In this document: positions 34,105 to 46,604 of the stretch, one piece after another
Position numbering within the stretch: the first letter of the stretch is position 1
Layout of the letters: each line of letters opens with the position of its first letter
Source: Xylogone sp. PMI_703
Taxonomy: Eukaryota; Ascomycota; Leotiomycetes
NCBI GenBank assembly: GCA_021399445.1
Contig: JAJTUQ010000004.1
Coordinates: 4,216,001 to 4,280,000 of the forward strand
Direction of reading: 5' to 3'
Length of the DNA: 64,000 nucleotides
Made by a program: the position numbers and the translations under genes
Notes under the pieces: model-generated
The model's input: the letters and a program-made list of their open reading frames with translations, nothing else
Databases searched by the model: none
Told to the model about the DNA's origin: nothing

Positions 34105-37100
34105 GGAGCGCCGCTAAAGATATCCAAGGAACAACGTGCTGGGGCGCGCTGAGACGACTGAAGCGCGCGCAGCAAAACCACCTTTTTGCTCCTCGATTCT
34201 GGTGATGTTCGCCGCTGCGATTCGAATGCTGTCTTGACTGCGCCCTGAAGGCTTGCGTCTTCGGTGGCGAGTGGAAGGTTTAGAAGACACCCGACCTGCA
34301 GCAGGCCCTGGGTTGCGCAACAGTGGGTTGGTGATTCTGGCAGTTCTAGTTCGCTGCTTGACCGCCACACCTCCTGCAAGTTACCCTTTTACAGTGCAGT
34401 AGTCTGTTGACAGTCGGGGAGATGTCCGATTTCGCGGTAGGGTCGCTTGGGAAGTCGCAAAGCCAAACTGCGAGATCTTGGAAGAGGAGTGGCTCGAGTG
34501 GATATCGCAATGTGGTACTGACGGTGGCAGTGTCTTCTTTAGCTGCTTAGTGGGGCGTTGAATGTGACTTTATTTCCAGAAGGGCCAGAAGAGAAGAAAA
34601 AAGGGTGGACCCTCTCTGAGATGGAAGGTCGTCCATTGAGCAGGAGTATATATCAATGACAGCATCGGCTTGCATCGTGACACAAGAGAATCCAGCGTCT
34701 GCGCGACGATGGCTCTTTCACATGTAAAACTCTTCTTGAGTTAATCTCCAGCGAGAAAGAAAATAGAAACACACATGCGCAGGCAGTTTGCGGCCATGGT
34801 ACGCGGTCCTGTGGTGGTAGAAGCATCTCTCGCCCAAACACATCCACTCAGCGTTCAGTGGCCCAGGCCTTCCAGTCGCCTCCCAGCATCATACGCGCCA
34901 ATCACAACTTCTGGCACAACCTCAACCCAATCGTCGGCTGACATCTACAACCGTCAAACGCTCTCCAAGGATGCTGAAACCCGCGACTGCGATAAAAATG
35001 TCTGCGCCTTTGACGAGCCGCGATATGAGCACGCGCGCATTGCTAGTGGGCGATCTGGGTATCCATTACCAATCGTGGCGGTCCTTGGGTAGTGCGTGCG
35101 ACCGTGAAATACCTCGGATCTACCCTCTTCACGCCTTTCGAAGCCCATGATATATGCAGTTCAGCCCATGATATCACCACCACGGTCACTGCAGATACAG
35201 TAGTACTCCGCTGCACGATGCACGGGAAAGTCACGGAACAAACCCTTTTGCTAAAGCCCTAATCGAAGCCGAACTCCGGGGGGTATCACTTTTCTTTGTT
35301 GCAGTCTTGGTTCTTCATTTTATGAAAATGATACAGTTCTTACTAGGCGATAGGCGATGCACTGTTACACAGTGTACCGTAGTAATTACTACCGATACAT
35401 GGACTCTTGCAATCCATCTCGTGTCAACTACCGACACCAGCGCCAGAAGTACCGAAATTCTTGAAGCACATTGTATGGGTGACATGGGCCAGCACGAGCG
35501 CTGTCATACATATACATGTACATGTAAAGTACATGTACGGTAGAACGTGCAGAACGTGCAGAAGCTTCAATTTGACGCCTTACAGCGTGCATCTAATCAA
35601 CGCACCTGACTCACACCGCTCGTGGCAGAAGCTTCACCTATCCACCGCTGTCTCCACGTGCGATGTGCCAATCCTTGGCGAGAAAGCGAAAAATGGAGCG
35701 AACAAGGGCATCCCCTTGTGCCTTGTGCCCTTGCGATGTGACGTCTACGGGCTAGAACAATATCCAGTGGGCTATTTTATCTCCTAAACATCTATCAAGC
35801 AATTGAAAGCTATCTATTTGAATCACTTGCAAGACATCTTCTATTCTTTACCCTGGTGATGCGGGGATGAGACAGGTTTGAGATGCAGCCGAGGCAGTAT
35901 GGTTGAGGCTTGACGGTCAGGCTCTTTGTCCTAAAAGCTTTTGTCTTCGTCGGCTTTTCTTAAGATAGTACCAATTCTCATTTTAGCGTATGGAGTAATA
36001 AGTTTCCATGCTTGCGGTAGGCGCAGTTCTATTTTTGCTTGGCCTTGATGTTGACTAGAGTAATATTAAGAGCTTTCTTTGTCTCCTAGAGCAGAGGCTC
36101 TGATGCCTTTTACTTTCCTTAAAAAAGTCTAGTCATGCTATCCATCCTAGGAAACCAGGCTCCGTCCCTTACTAGTTAGCTTCTGGCCTGACCTATATAA
36201 ACTAATTAAGCTGATGGCCAATACCAAAGGGACATGGCAAGACAAGGCACTGGTGTGACGGATTGGACTTCCTCTGATTCACTGTCTTTGTACATCATGT
36301 TTAGCTCTTGCGGAAATCAGTTCGTCTAGTCCATAGGCTTCTACTAGCTGATCTCCAGTAAGAGATTTCTTTTTTTCTCATACAGCTTGTGTATTGGTTT
36401 TTCTTCCTCAAGAAAGCATTAAGTCCTTTTTTGCCCTTGTCCTTTTGCTCAAGAGGGGTTGACTTGTTATTTGGACCTGGGGGAGCGAGGTGGCCGAAGA
36501 TCCGATACCAAGTAGACTATGGGTGTGTTGTTTCCTCTTTTGCTTAATTGACTCGGAATAGAAAGAAGTAAGCTTATAAAGCACTTACTCTCTTTGCATA
36601 ACCAATGGCACGGGTGAAATGAAACAGGGGAGCTTATTGAAGGTATATCCAGGAAGGAGTATTTCAGGGTCGTGGTGCATTTACAAGAGGAAATATGCGA
36701 TATTTGGGTATTCCGGTCATAAGGGAGTGAGTGAAACACTTTTATTACTGGCCGTAATGATAATATTACTGTTTAACCTCCAACATGGAGCGCATGGTAG
36801 ATGTCATGCATTTAAAGTTTAACGGCTGACGGGGTACACTGTGGCGCTTTGAGCAGTGATACTGGAGGTGTGGGGAATGATAGCCAAACAGAGGCAACCT
36901 GAGGCTATGTATAGCTTATTAGGCGCATAAGAGCAACAATGACAATACACCCACCGTATGGTTATCTAGTTTATAATAATATTCCGATAACAGATCGCAA
37001 AAGAGAAAGCGATGGGATATTCTGTAACCCGGAGTTCCATATGTACGCTCCATACAATCCCCTTGGTGACTGATGATCAGAATATAAACTCTAACGGAAA

Positions 37101-37364
37101 GGAAATGTAAACTTTTCATTGGCGAGTCTATCACCCATCCGGTCCCTGCCATTCTTCCTTGGTGACGGCCAGCTGGATGATTAGTATATTAAATCTAATG
37201 CACACAAATTTCTTATCCTTTCCTCCCCGAGAACGCCGTGCTTCATACCTAATACAATATAGAAAAAAATGGCGATGGCCAACCTCCAAAACTAACGTTG
37301 AACTGAGTCGAGTAACCTGGTCATAGATATGCCCCAGCCAAAAGAACGGGATGGGCTATTATCA
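34105..37364. other. Long intergenic region with short palindromes and direct repeats
   Basis: More than 3 kb without a supportable gene. It contains a compact repeat block at 35513-35560 (a TACATGTA palindrome twice, then a nine-base GAACGTGCA unit twice) and a TGACGTC core near 35739. Between about 35880 and 36480 the minus strand has several short, stop-separated open stretches that may be a decayed mobile element; I could not identify one. Confidence 0.45.
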
Positions 37365-38287
37365 TTAGCTCCCAGTGTTTGCTCCCTCTCCCAATATCCG
37401 CGCGATAAGCACGTAGGTGAAGATCACAGCTCCGGCGACGAGCAACTTGTTCCTCCGGAGCCAACTCTGACCAGCATCACCCGCAGCTCGTCCGCCCTCA
37501 ACGACTGCTCCCACAACCGCCTGGCTACCGCTAGGCCTACTCAACCCTACCGCAGGCGCACAGTTGTTCGTAGAGCCCGGCTCAGGGATAGGATTCCCAG
37601 TGGCGGGATCAATCTTATTCTCCTTCATCCAGGCCCAGTTTTCCTTATCCAGTTCCGGCCACTGAGCTCTGAACTTGGCGCCGCCATCTCCAGCCTTGAC
37701 ATTGCCTCTCTGTGTCGTCCCGTGAGTGGAACTTCCACCTCCAGTACTATTCCACCATCTCGATCTGGCGGCAGCCCACTTGCGCTCTGCTTCCGTGGCC
37801 GCGACGGACCCAGTCGTCATTTCTTCCGATGTCATGAACGATAACAGGCCGATAAGGATCGTGCTAACCTCCCAGGCGGGGTTGAATGATTTCGGGTGGA
37901 AGTCGGAGATAGAAAGGCAGAGACGGGTGGAAGGCTGGAATCTGCCTGAGGGAGTGTGCATTCGAATTGCTGGTGGGGCGAAAGGGTAGTCTGGAGGAAA
38001 GATTAGGGTACCCCAGTATTGGCCCCCATGATATGGAGTTGACTCAGGGCCGGTGATGATGTAGTGCCATCTGTTGTGCAGTGAGTAAGATGTTGAGTGC
38101 AAATGCGGGAGATAGGCTGACGTACTCTAGAATGTTGGTTTCGGATGGATGCGCAGTGATGTACGGGGGAGGGTTCTCAGATATAGCTTTATACTCCCGG
38201 GTGAGCTAGAACGATTAGCTATTATACCAAGAACCAGCGATGAAGAAACACGATACATACCCGTTTGTTGGCTGCTCGACTTGCCAT
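37365..38287 (-). CDS. ubc6: Tail-anchored ubiquitin-conjugating enzyme E2 (Ubc6/UBE2J2), 3 exons, 270 aa
   Basis: E2 enzyme of the ER membrane that works with Doa10 in ER-associated degradation. Exons are 38287-38261 (nine codons), 38205-38126 and 38070-37365. The UBC fold is clear: LTREYKAISENPPPYITAHP, then WHYIITGPESTPYHGGQYWG, FPPDYPFAPPAIRMHTPSGRF and the active-site cysteine Cys87 in TRLCLSISDFHPKSFNPAW. As in Ubc6 proteins, the usual HPN triad is replaced by a TPxGRF motif. A polar Gly/Ser-rich linker leads to one C-terminal helix (LLVAGAVIFTYVLIARIL), the tail anchor. Length equals the family norm. It shares a 321-base divergent promoter with SAM50. Confidence 0.95.
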
Positions 38288-38608
38288 GATGTGTAAATGC
38301 AATGGATTCCCAGCAAGACTAGCGAGAAAAGCAAAAAGAGATGCGGTGGTTTGGATCGCAAAGTTGTAAAGAAGGTGACGGACGCGTCCGGAAGTGAATG
38401 GGAAGTGAATGAGTCTGAAATGTTACCTTACTAATAGCACAAAGCTGAGCCTCTAACTGTCGTGTGCAGACGGAGTACGGTAGTTTGTCGTTATTCCGGA
38501 CCAGGGGTTCCCACATGGAACAAAGCGTCCGAAATTGATTAGTCAGCGAAAATCACCCGGGTTGGATGATTCTTGGAGCTACGAACATCAGGAAGCCGGC
38601 AGTCACAG
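38288..38608. promoter_or_regulatory. Bidirectional promoter between ubc6 and sam50
   Basis: 321 bases between divergent start codons. It contains ACGGAGTACGGTAG near 38470-38483, one of the recurring ACGGAGTA/TACGGTA words of this window. No TATA box is obvious for either gene. Confidence 0.6.
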
Positions 38609-40324
38609 ATGGCTTCACCTTCGGATTCCGGAGACGATGTGAGTCTAACACAGATTTTTAAGGCCAATTGAACTGTTTAGAAAGCCAATCGCTGACTTTC
38701 ACAGGTCTTCGAGGCTCTCCGAAGCCAAGTTGACCCGAAAATAGAAGCGGAAAGACAAAGATTCGTAGAGGAACGCGTGAACGCACAATATGAGAAAGCT
38801 CAGCGAAGACTGGCCGAACTGGTATTGTTTTGTGGTTTACTATTAATTTGGATGCGTTGCTGACCCCTTTTAGATCGGCAGCAATTCTACATTACCAGTA
38901 ACTATTTCTTCAATTAGGCTCATTGGGCCTACACATACCAGAAGATCATTCCTGGATCGAGTTTTCAACCCGGTCCTCAGTGCCAACAGAGATGAACCAT
39001 ATACTTTAGCTGAGGCGTTGCAAGCAGTTGGCTCTGCTGCGGACAAGCTGCGGAAATTTGGTATGCAGTTTTGGAACAGTCATTGGGCGAAGCACATGCT
39101 AATTGGAACCTGCTAGACATTTACCATGAAGGCATCTCAATGTTTGTTGACCGACCTGACCAGACAGACCCCAATTCTACCGTTACAGATATAGACATCT
39201 TCTTGACAGCACGGGAAAGATCTCGAATTCTTCTCAAAACTGGTACAGATATTGGGAATGCAGAAGGTTCGGCCTATGGTAACTTACTGTTAAGGAACAT
39301 ATTTGGGGGAGCTGAATCTCTAAACTTGAACGCCTCTGCTGGAACCCGTACCCGATCAGCATATCAAGCAACTTTCGACACCCCTCTTCTCAGCAATCCA
39401 GATCATCGGCTCTCTCTTGATGCCCTTGCTAGCTCGACGCACAAGCCATGGGCTGGCCATGAGGAAGCACTAAAAGGTGCTGGAGCAAAGTTGACTTGGG
39501 CCACTGCATCTGGATCTCGCCACCAATTATCCTATACTGGAGTCTGGAGACAGATTACTGGGCTTGCAGCGAATGCTTCACCTACCGTTCGAAACGATGC
39601 AGGCGACTCGTTCAAAAGCAGTATCACACATACCTGGGTTGCCGATAAGAGAGATAATCCCCTGCTTCCAAGTAGAGGATATCTTTTCAAGACCGTCTCA
39701 GAATTAGCAGGATGGGGACCTTTGAAAGGAGATGTCGCCTTTTGGAAGACCGAAGTTGAAACAGCTGGAGCCGTTCCCATCCCAGTCCCCGGGATCCGAG
39801 GTGACAGTGGCGTATCCTTCACCGTGGGACTACGTGCAGGTCTACTCAGCCCTATGCCACTGGGCTTTGAGTCTGCATTACAGCCTTCCAGAATTAACGA
39901 CAGGTTCCAGCTTGGTGGCCCTACAGATATCCGAGGATTCAAGCTATCTGGTCTTGGGCCCCACGATGGTGCTGACGCCGTTGGGGGTGATATTTACGCT
40001 GCTGGTAGTGCCAACCTCTTGCTTCCTCTACCCCGGATAGGGAAAGACTCACCCCTTCGGCTCCAACTCTTTGCCAACGGCGGACGATTACTAGCTTTTC
40101 GGAACCGGAGTGAGAAGCTAGATTTCTCTGCCTTGCAGCAGAGTATTTCTAGAACAGTATCAGAACTTGGCAAAGACCTTCCAAGCATGGCAGCAGGAGT
40201 TGGCCTTGTCTACGCACATCCAGTTGCAAGGTTCGAGCTCAATTTTGCTTTACCGCTGGTGCTAAGACGGGGAGAGGCAGGAAGTAAAGGACTTCAGTTC
40301 GGCGTGGGCATCAACTTCCTTTAA
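38609..40324 (+). CDS. sam50: Sam50/Tob55 mitochondrial outer-membrane assembly barrel, 4 exons, 513 aa
   Basis: Core of the sorting and assembly machinery that inserts beta-barrel proteins into the mitochondrial outer membrane. Exons are 38609-38638, 38705-38821, 38874-39060 and 39117-40324. The N-terminal part holds a charged helix (VDPKIEAERQRFVEERV) and a POTRA-like segment. The rest is a bacterial-surface-antigen (Omp85) barrel: GTDIGNAEGSAYGNLLLRN, then repeated amphipathic strands, the conserved lid motif FQLGGPTDIRGF (IRGF) and a terminal beta-signal ending in FGVGINFL. A 56-base intron, 39061-39116, lies between KLRKF and DIYHEGIS; an internal ATG at 39071 falls inside it and is not the start. 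Length matches fungal Sam50. It is divergent from ubc6 and converges with the metallothionein gene. Confidence 0.93.
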
Positions 40325-40684
40325 AGGAAAAATTACGGATATAGCTGTGTAAATAGAGGTAGGAAACATGTATTATGGATCAAGACAACTTCATACAAGC
40401 TTTTCCCATGCGTTTTTGTTTGCACTGAACACGAAGCATATGACTGTCAATTCTGCGAGATTCTTTTTTTATTTTTGTGATGATATGCTCAGCAAGAACA
40501 AATATCCCTTGAAAGTACACTTGATATCAAGCAAATTCCTTCATCAAGAGTTTCCCGGCCCTTTTGCTTTCACCCAGCCATGGTTGTAGTTGCCATCTCC
40601 CACTCCACCGAGGAATACCAAATGGACGGAGGAGACTTGTATGACCGAGTTCCAGCGTAGAAGTTGATCGGATTATGACAAGAT
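40325..40684. other. Convergent 3' intergenic region of sam50 and metallothionein
   Basis: 360 bases between two 3' ends. It has a T-run at 40465-40475 and no gene. Confidence 0.5.
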
Positions 40685-40850
40685 TTAGTGGCCGCAGCTA
40701 GAGCAGGAGCAGCTCTCGCCGCAGTTGCCTACGGATAACCCCAGATTAGCCTTGCACAGGACGAAAACATCTTCGAACGCCCGGGAGATCGGGATGACCA
40801 GCGAACTACGTACAACTAGAGGTGCCAGAGCATCCACATTCGCCCTTCAT
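40685..40850 (-). CDS. Neurospora-type copper metallothionein, 2 exons, 26 aa
   Basis: Tiny cytosolic metal-binding protein that buffers copper and cadmium. Exons are 40850-40814 (37 bases) and 40728-40685 (44 bases), with an 85-base intron using GTACGT and CCGTAG. The intron splits a cysteine codon (T|GC). The 26-residue product has seven cysteines at 5, 7, 13, 15, 19, 21 and 24, the same C-x-C spacing as the Neurospora crassa copper metallothionein, with the family-like GCSGTSSCNCG core and no aromatic residues. The frame upstream stays open back to an ATG at 41184-41186, but that leader is low-complexity and is more likely promoter/5' UTR. The gene is too small for ordinary ORF calling. 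Confidence 0.88.
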
Positions 40851-42510
40851 TTTGAATAGATGTCTTTTTTGGTGAGGTAGAGGAGAAAAGTCGTGGTAGA
40901 GTCTCGAGTGTTCTGTTTGGTATTTTTTAATGCTTTGAATGTCTTCTTGGTAGTTTGGGAGCAAGAGAGGTTTTGGGAGAGGGGAAGATGGGGGAGCGTC
41001 TTTATCTACAGAAGGGGCACCCCGTGCCACGGGCGGTTCTAGCGTGAGATGTGCTGAGATCTGCCCACACAGCGACTGAGGTTCCAGCGGTCTTAGGGCC
41101 AGATTATCGGGAGCGCGACTTTCGCGGTGGCCAAGGGAAGGGGCGGGGCGCCTGACTGGTGAGACCCCGCCACGCTTTCCTTTCATGTGGTGGGGTTCTT
41201 TTTGAAGGAAGCGATCGAGGCGATGTCAGGCAGAGAATTTATAGCCTGAGGCATAAATGTCACTTTTAGGGAGGCGCTTCCGAGGGGTGTTTTCTAATCC
41301 CCTAAGGGTAAGTACCACCTAACATATCATTTGCTTTTCAATTCTGCTTTTCAAGGTTGGTATTATTCTTTTATCTGCTTAATAGTGCCTTGGGTTGATA
41401 TCTCCAATTTCCCTTTTGATTCTTTCTTCTCGTCTATGGCTCTCCACAAGCATGATGGGGGGAGGGGGATTCGGATATACCTCGTCCAGCTGCAGAACAA
41501 GTGTCCTGTCGACAAGGCAGAATGCCGCCTCAAGAGAGAAATTGTTTCCTTAAAGGACATCGATATTGGTCCAGGCATACAGGCCAAGTCCGATGTTGCA
41601 GGGAATCAGCAGCGTGGGCAAGAGCACACGGCGGACCATCCTAGCCAATCGAAACCTGCTCACGCACCTCCTGCCTCCCTGACAGGGCCTGCCTCCTTGA
41701 CAGGGCCTGCTTCCCTCTGCTTCCAGTACTATTCTAGTATAGAAGCTTCACTGCACGGGCGACAGTGTTTGTTTCATTCTCTCCAGCATGTATCTCCTAA
41801 GAGAAGATATAGAATTGCAACTCTTGCTCTGGAGAGATGGCCTAAGCAAGAATGCTACTTTAACGGCTTCTTCTCAACTAGTCAGCTCAGTGTGACGGCT
41901 GCTCCCATTATCTGGAGGTAAGCAAGTGATACATGCTTACCGCTGAACTCGGCTATAGGTTCACTCACATCGGCTACTTTTAACACGCCTTCATCCTCTG
42001 CTCTTTCAAGAAATCCACCAATATCTCACAATAGACTTTTAGCTATCCTTAGAATGAAAATCATAACTTGTGGGGTCATTGCGGGGTATCTGAGAAGACA
42101 AACTGATATAACCGTGATGATCCGTCGTTCCTAATGTGGTGTATATCCTTCCGGCGGATATATGATATGGTTGGCCGTAGGTGTCCAATCCCTATAAGGG
42201 TAGCAGAGACTGTCATACAAGAGTTTCTCCGAACCAAGCTTTGAATATTCTCGTCCTTACTTTTCTAGGCTTCTCCGAAGATCGGTCCATCATCGTTCAG
42301 GTTATCAGTATGCAGCAATGTGATCCTCAGACCTATCCCAAGATTCTTCAATGGAGTGCAGTCCTCGGCCTACTCATCCTTCTCTATTCTGATGCAGCCA
42401 CGTTCGACCCCTCACACAGGCCAGCTCAGCGTTCTTGTAGCCACACAGCACTTCAGTCAGGGTAATTGCTGCATTAGGCCACAGTCGCCTTAATTTAGAG
42501 AGGTAATAGG
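40851..42510. other. Intergenic with a doubtful 161-codon open frame
   Basis: This holds the metallothionein promoter; TATAAA occurs on the minus strand near 41238-41243. A plus-strand open frame from ATG at 41436 to 41921 contains an 18-bp tandem repeat (41671-41706, encoding PASLTG twice) but has no recognisable domain. I do not call it a gene. Confidence 0.45.
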
Positions 42511-44400
42511 TCAGAGGATAAGGTCAGAAGGCTGCTGCTGCATCATCTGCGCCCAAACTTTCTTGCAAGGGCCTTCACAAAATATGTCCAGCCATAGAAA
42601 CTTGCGCAAAGTCTCGCGAACACTTTCCCAGTCTGTGAGGCCCAACTGGTCACAAGCTGGTTTCAGGAGGCCTAGAATCCAGAATCGACATCCTTCATCG
42701 GTTATGACTGCCCCTCCCATGAATAGTATCCAGATAAGGACGTCTAAATGGCCAGTCCATGTGGAAGATAATTTAGATTTCACAAGAGCAAGTTGCAATT
42801 GATCGACCAAATGAGAATGGATAGCAGAGGCAGCTGGTATATCTCGAAAACATATATTACTGTAAATAGATGCAGCGAGACGGATGCATTCCTGGATTTC
42901 AGCTGTCCCACTACTACCCACAGTATAGTCCTTTGCTGCATGCAGAATCTCGTCTATGTGTGCACGTGTATCATGAAATCTACAGGGCTCGCGGTTCCGG
43001 ATACCAGCAACTAGAGCTTCCCAAGTCCGGTTGGACAGATAAAACATCAACTCCAGAAGGCGTGCAAATTCCTTGGAGATCATTCCCTGGGTTACAAGAG
43101 ATCCAAACCCGCTGCTGTGTATTGGAACGGCCCATCGTAAAGAATAGTCAATTCTGAAACGTTCTTTCTTTAGAATCGATCCTGGGGCAACCAGCGGGAA
43201 ACGTGGCTTGGATGCTGTGAAAAGGGCACATGTGTGATCGATCCTATAATCAAAAAGTCAGATCAACTTCGAAAAAACTGACCCAATTCGTTACAAACCA
43301 ATAGAGCAAATCAGACAAAGCTCCTTCCATCCCTAAAGTCCTTACTCCACCGCGGCTCCGAATCATCAATTCAAGACCTTGGATATGGGACTCTATAGCA
43401 GCAATGTCACCAAAAAGAACCTGAACATGCACTATGTTAGTTAGGTGTGATGAGTAATCAAAAACCAAACCTACATCGTGAGCTCCGAGTAAAAGGATAG
43501 TTGCAATGATAGAATCGTCGAAGCTAATATTGCCTAACGCAAGTTTTTGGTTTAACATATGAATGGCCTGTCCACGATGCATCATTTCTCTAGCAGATGG
43601 AGTCCTTCGACCCAACAGACAGCTTTGGTGAGCTGCTGCCACGGACAACAAAGCATGGAAGAGCATAGCATCAGTAGTTGCAACAGGATAGAGTTCCGCC
43701 ACCAGCGGTAGCTTCCCTCCTAGCGGGCAGAGGGAGAATGCGAAAACTGTTCCATCTACAGGTACAATATGTTAATCACCTCTTTACTGAGAAAAGCCCG
43801 TGCTACTGCGGCTAACGGGATTGATATGTGCTTACAATGTTTGATAAGATCCTGCACGAATGGGCCATTTGGAATAGGTATTGGTCCAAAGGGGTCCAGG
43901 AGATTGGATTCCAGCTCCATGGTATATATATTCATCGGCGGCCATACCGGTTGTTCAGGTATGATTCCATCCTCGTACTCCTCCTTTATGTCACTATATA
44001 CCGGAACTGGTCAGTACATAACAAAATGAAGAGGATTTGCATCGCGAGATGACATGTTGAAATAGGACATACATTTCCTTCTCGTTATCCACGCTCTCCG
44101 CTGAAGTCGTACTGCGCTGTCTCGAGAGCACGTGCCTAGCCACATGAGCCTTCACGAGTTTCCTGGTAGCAGCATTTCTTCGTGGAGCTCCTCTTAGGTT
44201 CACGAACTGAAACCCCTGACTGCGTTGACGTGCAGCTTGCTGGGCTGGGCTAGAGCCTGGTAGACTCGTAGTAGGACGAGAGCGTAGCTGGGATGCATCC
44301 CCGCTCTCGTTCTTGTCAAGCTCTAATCCAACCTCCTCTATAAAAAGTTGCATTGAGTAATCAGGATGGATAGAACTTAACCTCGGATTTACTCACCCAT
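42511..44400 (-). CDS. Fungal transcription-factor-domain protein without zinc cluster, 6 exons, 520 aa
   Basis: Resembles the fungal-specific transcription factor (Fungal_trans_2-like) proteins that lack an N-terminal DNA-binding domain. Exons are 44400-44397 (four bases, ATGG), 44337-44073, 43993-43836, 43755-43475, 43420-43299 and 43243-42511; all phases close. Near the N-terminus the stretch GFQFVNLRGAPRRNAATRK followed by VKAHVARHVLSRQR is the common opening of this family. After it come LDPFGPIPIPNGPFVQDLIKH and a helical middle region (MLFHALLSVAAAHQSCLLGR, LGAHDVLFGDIAAIESHIQG) and end. No zinc cluster is visible upstream within 500 bases. The four-base first exon is uncertain; starting at ATG 44353 without that intron also stays in frame and adds a short leader. 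Targets unknown. Confidence 0.8.
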
Positions 44401-45934
44401 GATCAACTACGGTGCATATCCGAAGCCTTAAATTCCTGACTCCCAGATGCTGCCAAGATATATATGCCCCCTCAAAACGCCTCTTGGAGTCACGTATATC
44501 TATCGTTTCTGCACCTTCCCTGAATTTTTATATAATACAAATCTCACTCTCTTTCTGTATCGCCAATAAATAACATCAATCGTTTCCGAGAATAGGCTAC
44601 TCATCTAACACCTTAGTTATGTGCTGCGGAAGTATCTGCATTACTCAGCATCTCAGTGAAGCGAATTAAATAAGCCTCACGTCCTGTTGCTCCTTGTTCT
44701 CATTGGTCCGGCGGTCGAATGGCTGGCTTATCAACAAAAACAATCCATTATCCTAGGAACTTCACATTTTTCTGAATATGGTTATATTCCGTAAACAACT
44801 TTTATCTCATCAACCAATTCCCATTCAAAACGGTGAATTGAAAATGCATAAATTTAATAAAGAGGTCAACTGCTTGCATTGCACAAAGTTAATCTCGACC
44901 CAAACAAAACGTGATCACAATCCCCGAGATTTTCCCTCAAGTAATACACCGAGCTTATATCCGCCCACTTCTTAAAGTACTCTGCCGCACTGTATTCTCC
45001 GAGCCGTACAAGAAAGCCTTTGTATCCGAGTACTCTGTACAGCATCTGTCTGTTTGCTCTTGTTTGCTTATTTTGGCGTTGGTTCTCGGTGATGTAATCC
45101 AGATCTTCCGATCGCGATTCGGTTCACTTCCCCCAGCCACACAGAATCAAGGTGGCGAAACCAGATTTCGTCATGCTCTTCGAACCAGCTCCGGGCTTGT
45201 GATTACGAGCTTGGGCCGCGAGTAAGGTTTCTCGGGGTTTGAGATGGGATTTGATATAGAAGCTAAACATGCTCAAAACGTGAGGCAGAACAAACATGGA
45301 ATAGGGATTGGGTTGCTTGCACAGATACTTCAGAATTAATGGATATAGTTTTAAAGTTTTTTTATTATTCCATTTTTCCTTTTCAGAAGAAAAAAAGAAA
45401 GGCAATCTTTGCTTTAACATACATGCGAGTGACTGAAACTGAAAAGTTGTGAACTTAAATCAAGGGGGATATAAAACCTTGAGCGAGTGGAGTTTCCTAG
45501 TCCTGAGATGTCTGAAAAAGACAAATGGCGCCCTTTTTTTCGTTCTTGAAAAAAGAAAAGTAATACCAAATTTTGTCCTTGAGAAATTTGCCTTTTCGAA
45601 GCTAAAAACATGAAGAACTTTCGCTTTTTCAAGGAGTTGATTTTTGGATCACAATATGCGTGGCGTGTTTTCTGCTTTTTGCTTTTCGCTGTGAATCGAT
45701 GGCGATGATGATGATGTGCATGTTCGTTGTCATGGGAATATAAAACCTCTTCCCAATAACAATTTCATTTCCGCTGCGTGAAAAAAAGAGGTCCTCCCTT
45801 CCCATGGATCAGATAGATGGGTAAAATTCAACTTTCCACGAAATTCCGTCGAAATCATTTGAGCATTCTCATTTCCCCTGCTGCTCTAGAATCACTGCCC
45901 CCTCGGTACATAACCTCCCCCAGAATGGTCAAGC
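44401..45934. other. Intergenic, nothing recognised
   Basis: Promoter of the transcription-factor-domain gene on the left and 3' flank of ISU1 on the right. It is AT-rich, with A/T runs around 45360-45410 and 45530-45560. No gene or RNA was seen. Confidence 0.5.
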
Positions 45935-46604
45935 CTAAGCGATGGGCTCGGCCTCTGGCACGATGGTCTTTGCTGTGCCCGCGAGGTTGGTGGCGGCGCG
46001 GGGGTTCTTGGTGTGGTAGTTTGCGATTGCGGCCTTGATGGCATCCTCAGCGAGCATTGAGCAGTGGACTGTTGATTGGAATAGTTAGTATAATCGCATT
46101 GAGATGATATATCCATAGGAATGAGATGGACAGCTGGTGATGTAACTTACGTTTGACGGGTGGCAAGCACAGTTCTTTGGAGATATCGACGTTGCGGATC
46201 TTAGCAGCATCTTCTACTGTAATCATCAATTAGCTTTCTGTACAGAAGATACAGCAGATGGATGGAAAACACTTACACCGCATGCCCTTGACCAATGTTG
46301 TGAGATAGCTGGAGCTGGCGATGGCGGAACCGCAACCGAAGGTCTTGAACTTGGCTTCTGATATCGTGCCAGTAGCTTCATCAACACGGATCTGTAACTT
46401 CATCACATCACCGCAAGCTGGAGCGCCTACGAGACCAGTTCCCACGGATGGATCGGCCTTGTCGAGGGAACCTGGATTTCGCGGGTTGGTGTAGTGATCG
46501 ATGACATTTTGATGATAAGATCGTTTCGCGGCGATGGAGACGGATGGGAGCGACGCAGAGGTCGAGGCCACTCTTGCGGCGCGGAATGCTGTTCTGGAAA
46601 GCAT
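45935..46604 (-). CDS. isu1: Mitochondrial iron-sulfur cluster scaffold Isu1/IscU, 3 exons, 175 aa
   Basis: Scaffold on which 2Fe-2S clusters are assembled in the mitochondrial matrix from sulfur delivered by Nfs1. Exons are 46604-46277, 46216-46151 and 46068-45935. An Arg/Ser/Ala-rich presequence covers about residues 1-29 (LSRTAFRAARVASTSAS), followed by SYHQNVIDHYTNPRNPGSLD. The three cluster-binding cysteines are present: Cys64 (GAPACGD), Cys91 (FGCGSAIASSS) and Cys134 (LHCSMLAEDA), and the Ssq1-binding LPPVK motif is at 127-131. Asp66 next to the first cysteine is kept. The C-terminus has an extra 20-odd residues (AATNLAGTAKTIVPEAEPIA) seen in filamentous ascomycete forms. Gene identity is secure. 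Confidence 0.97.

Noticed and set aside
35880..36480. Possible decayed transposon on the minus strand
   Set aside because: Open stretches are short and stop-separated, with no terminal repeats and no recognisable transposase or reverse-transcriptase motif.
36481..36510. GTGGCCGA as a tRNA A box
   Set aside because: No GGTTCRANNCC B box follows within tRNA length.
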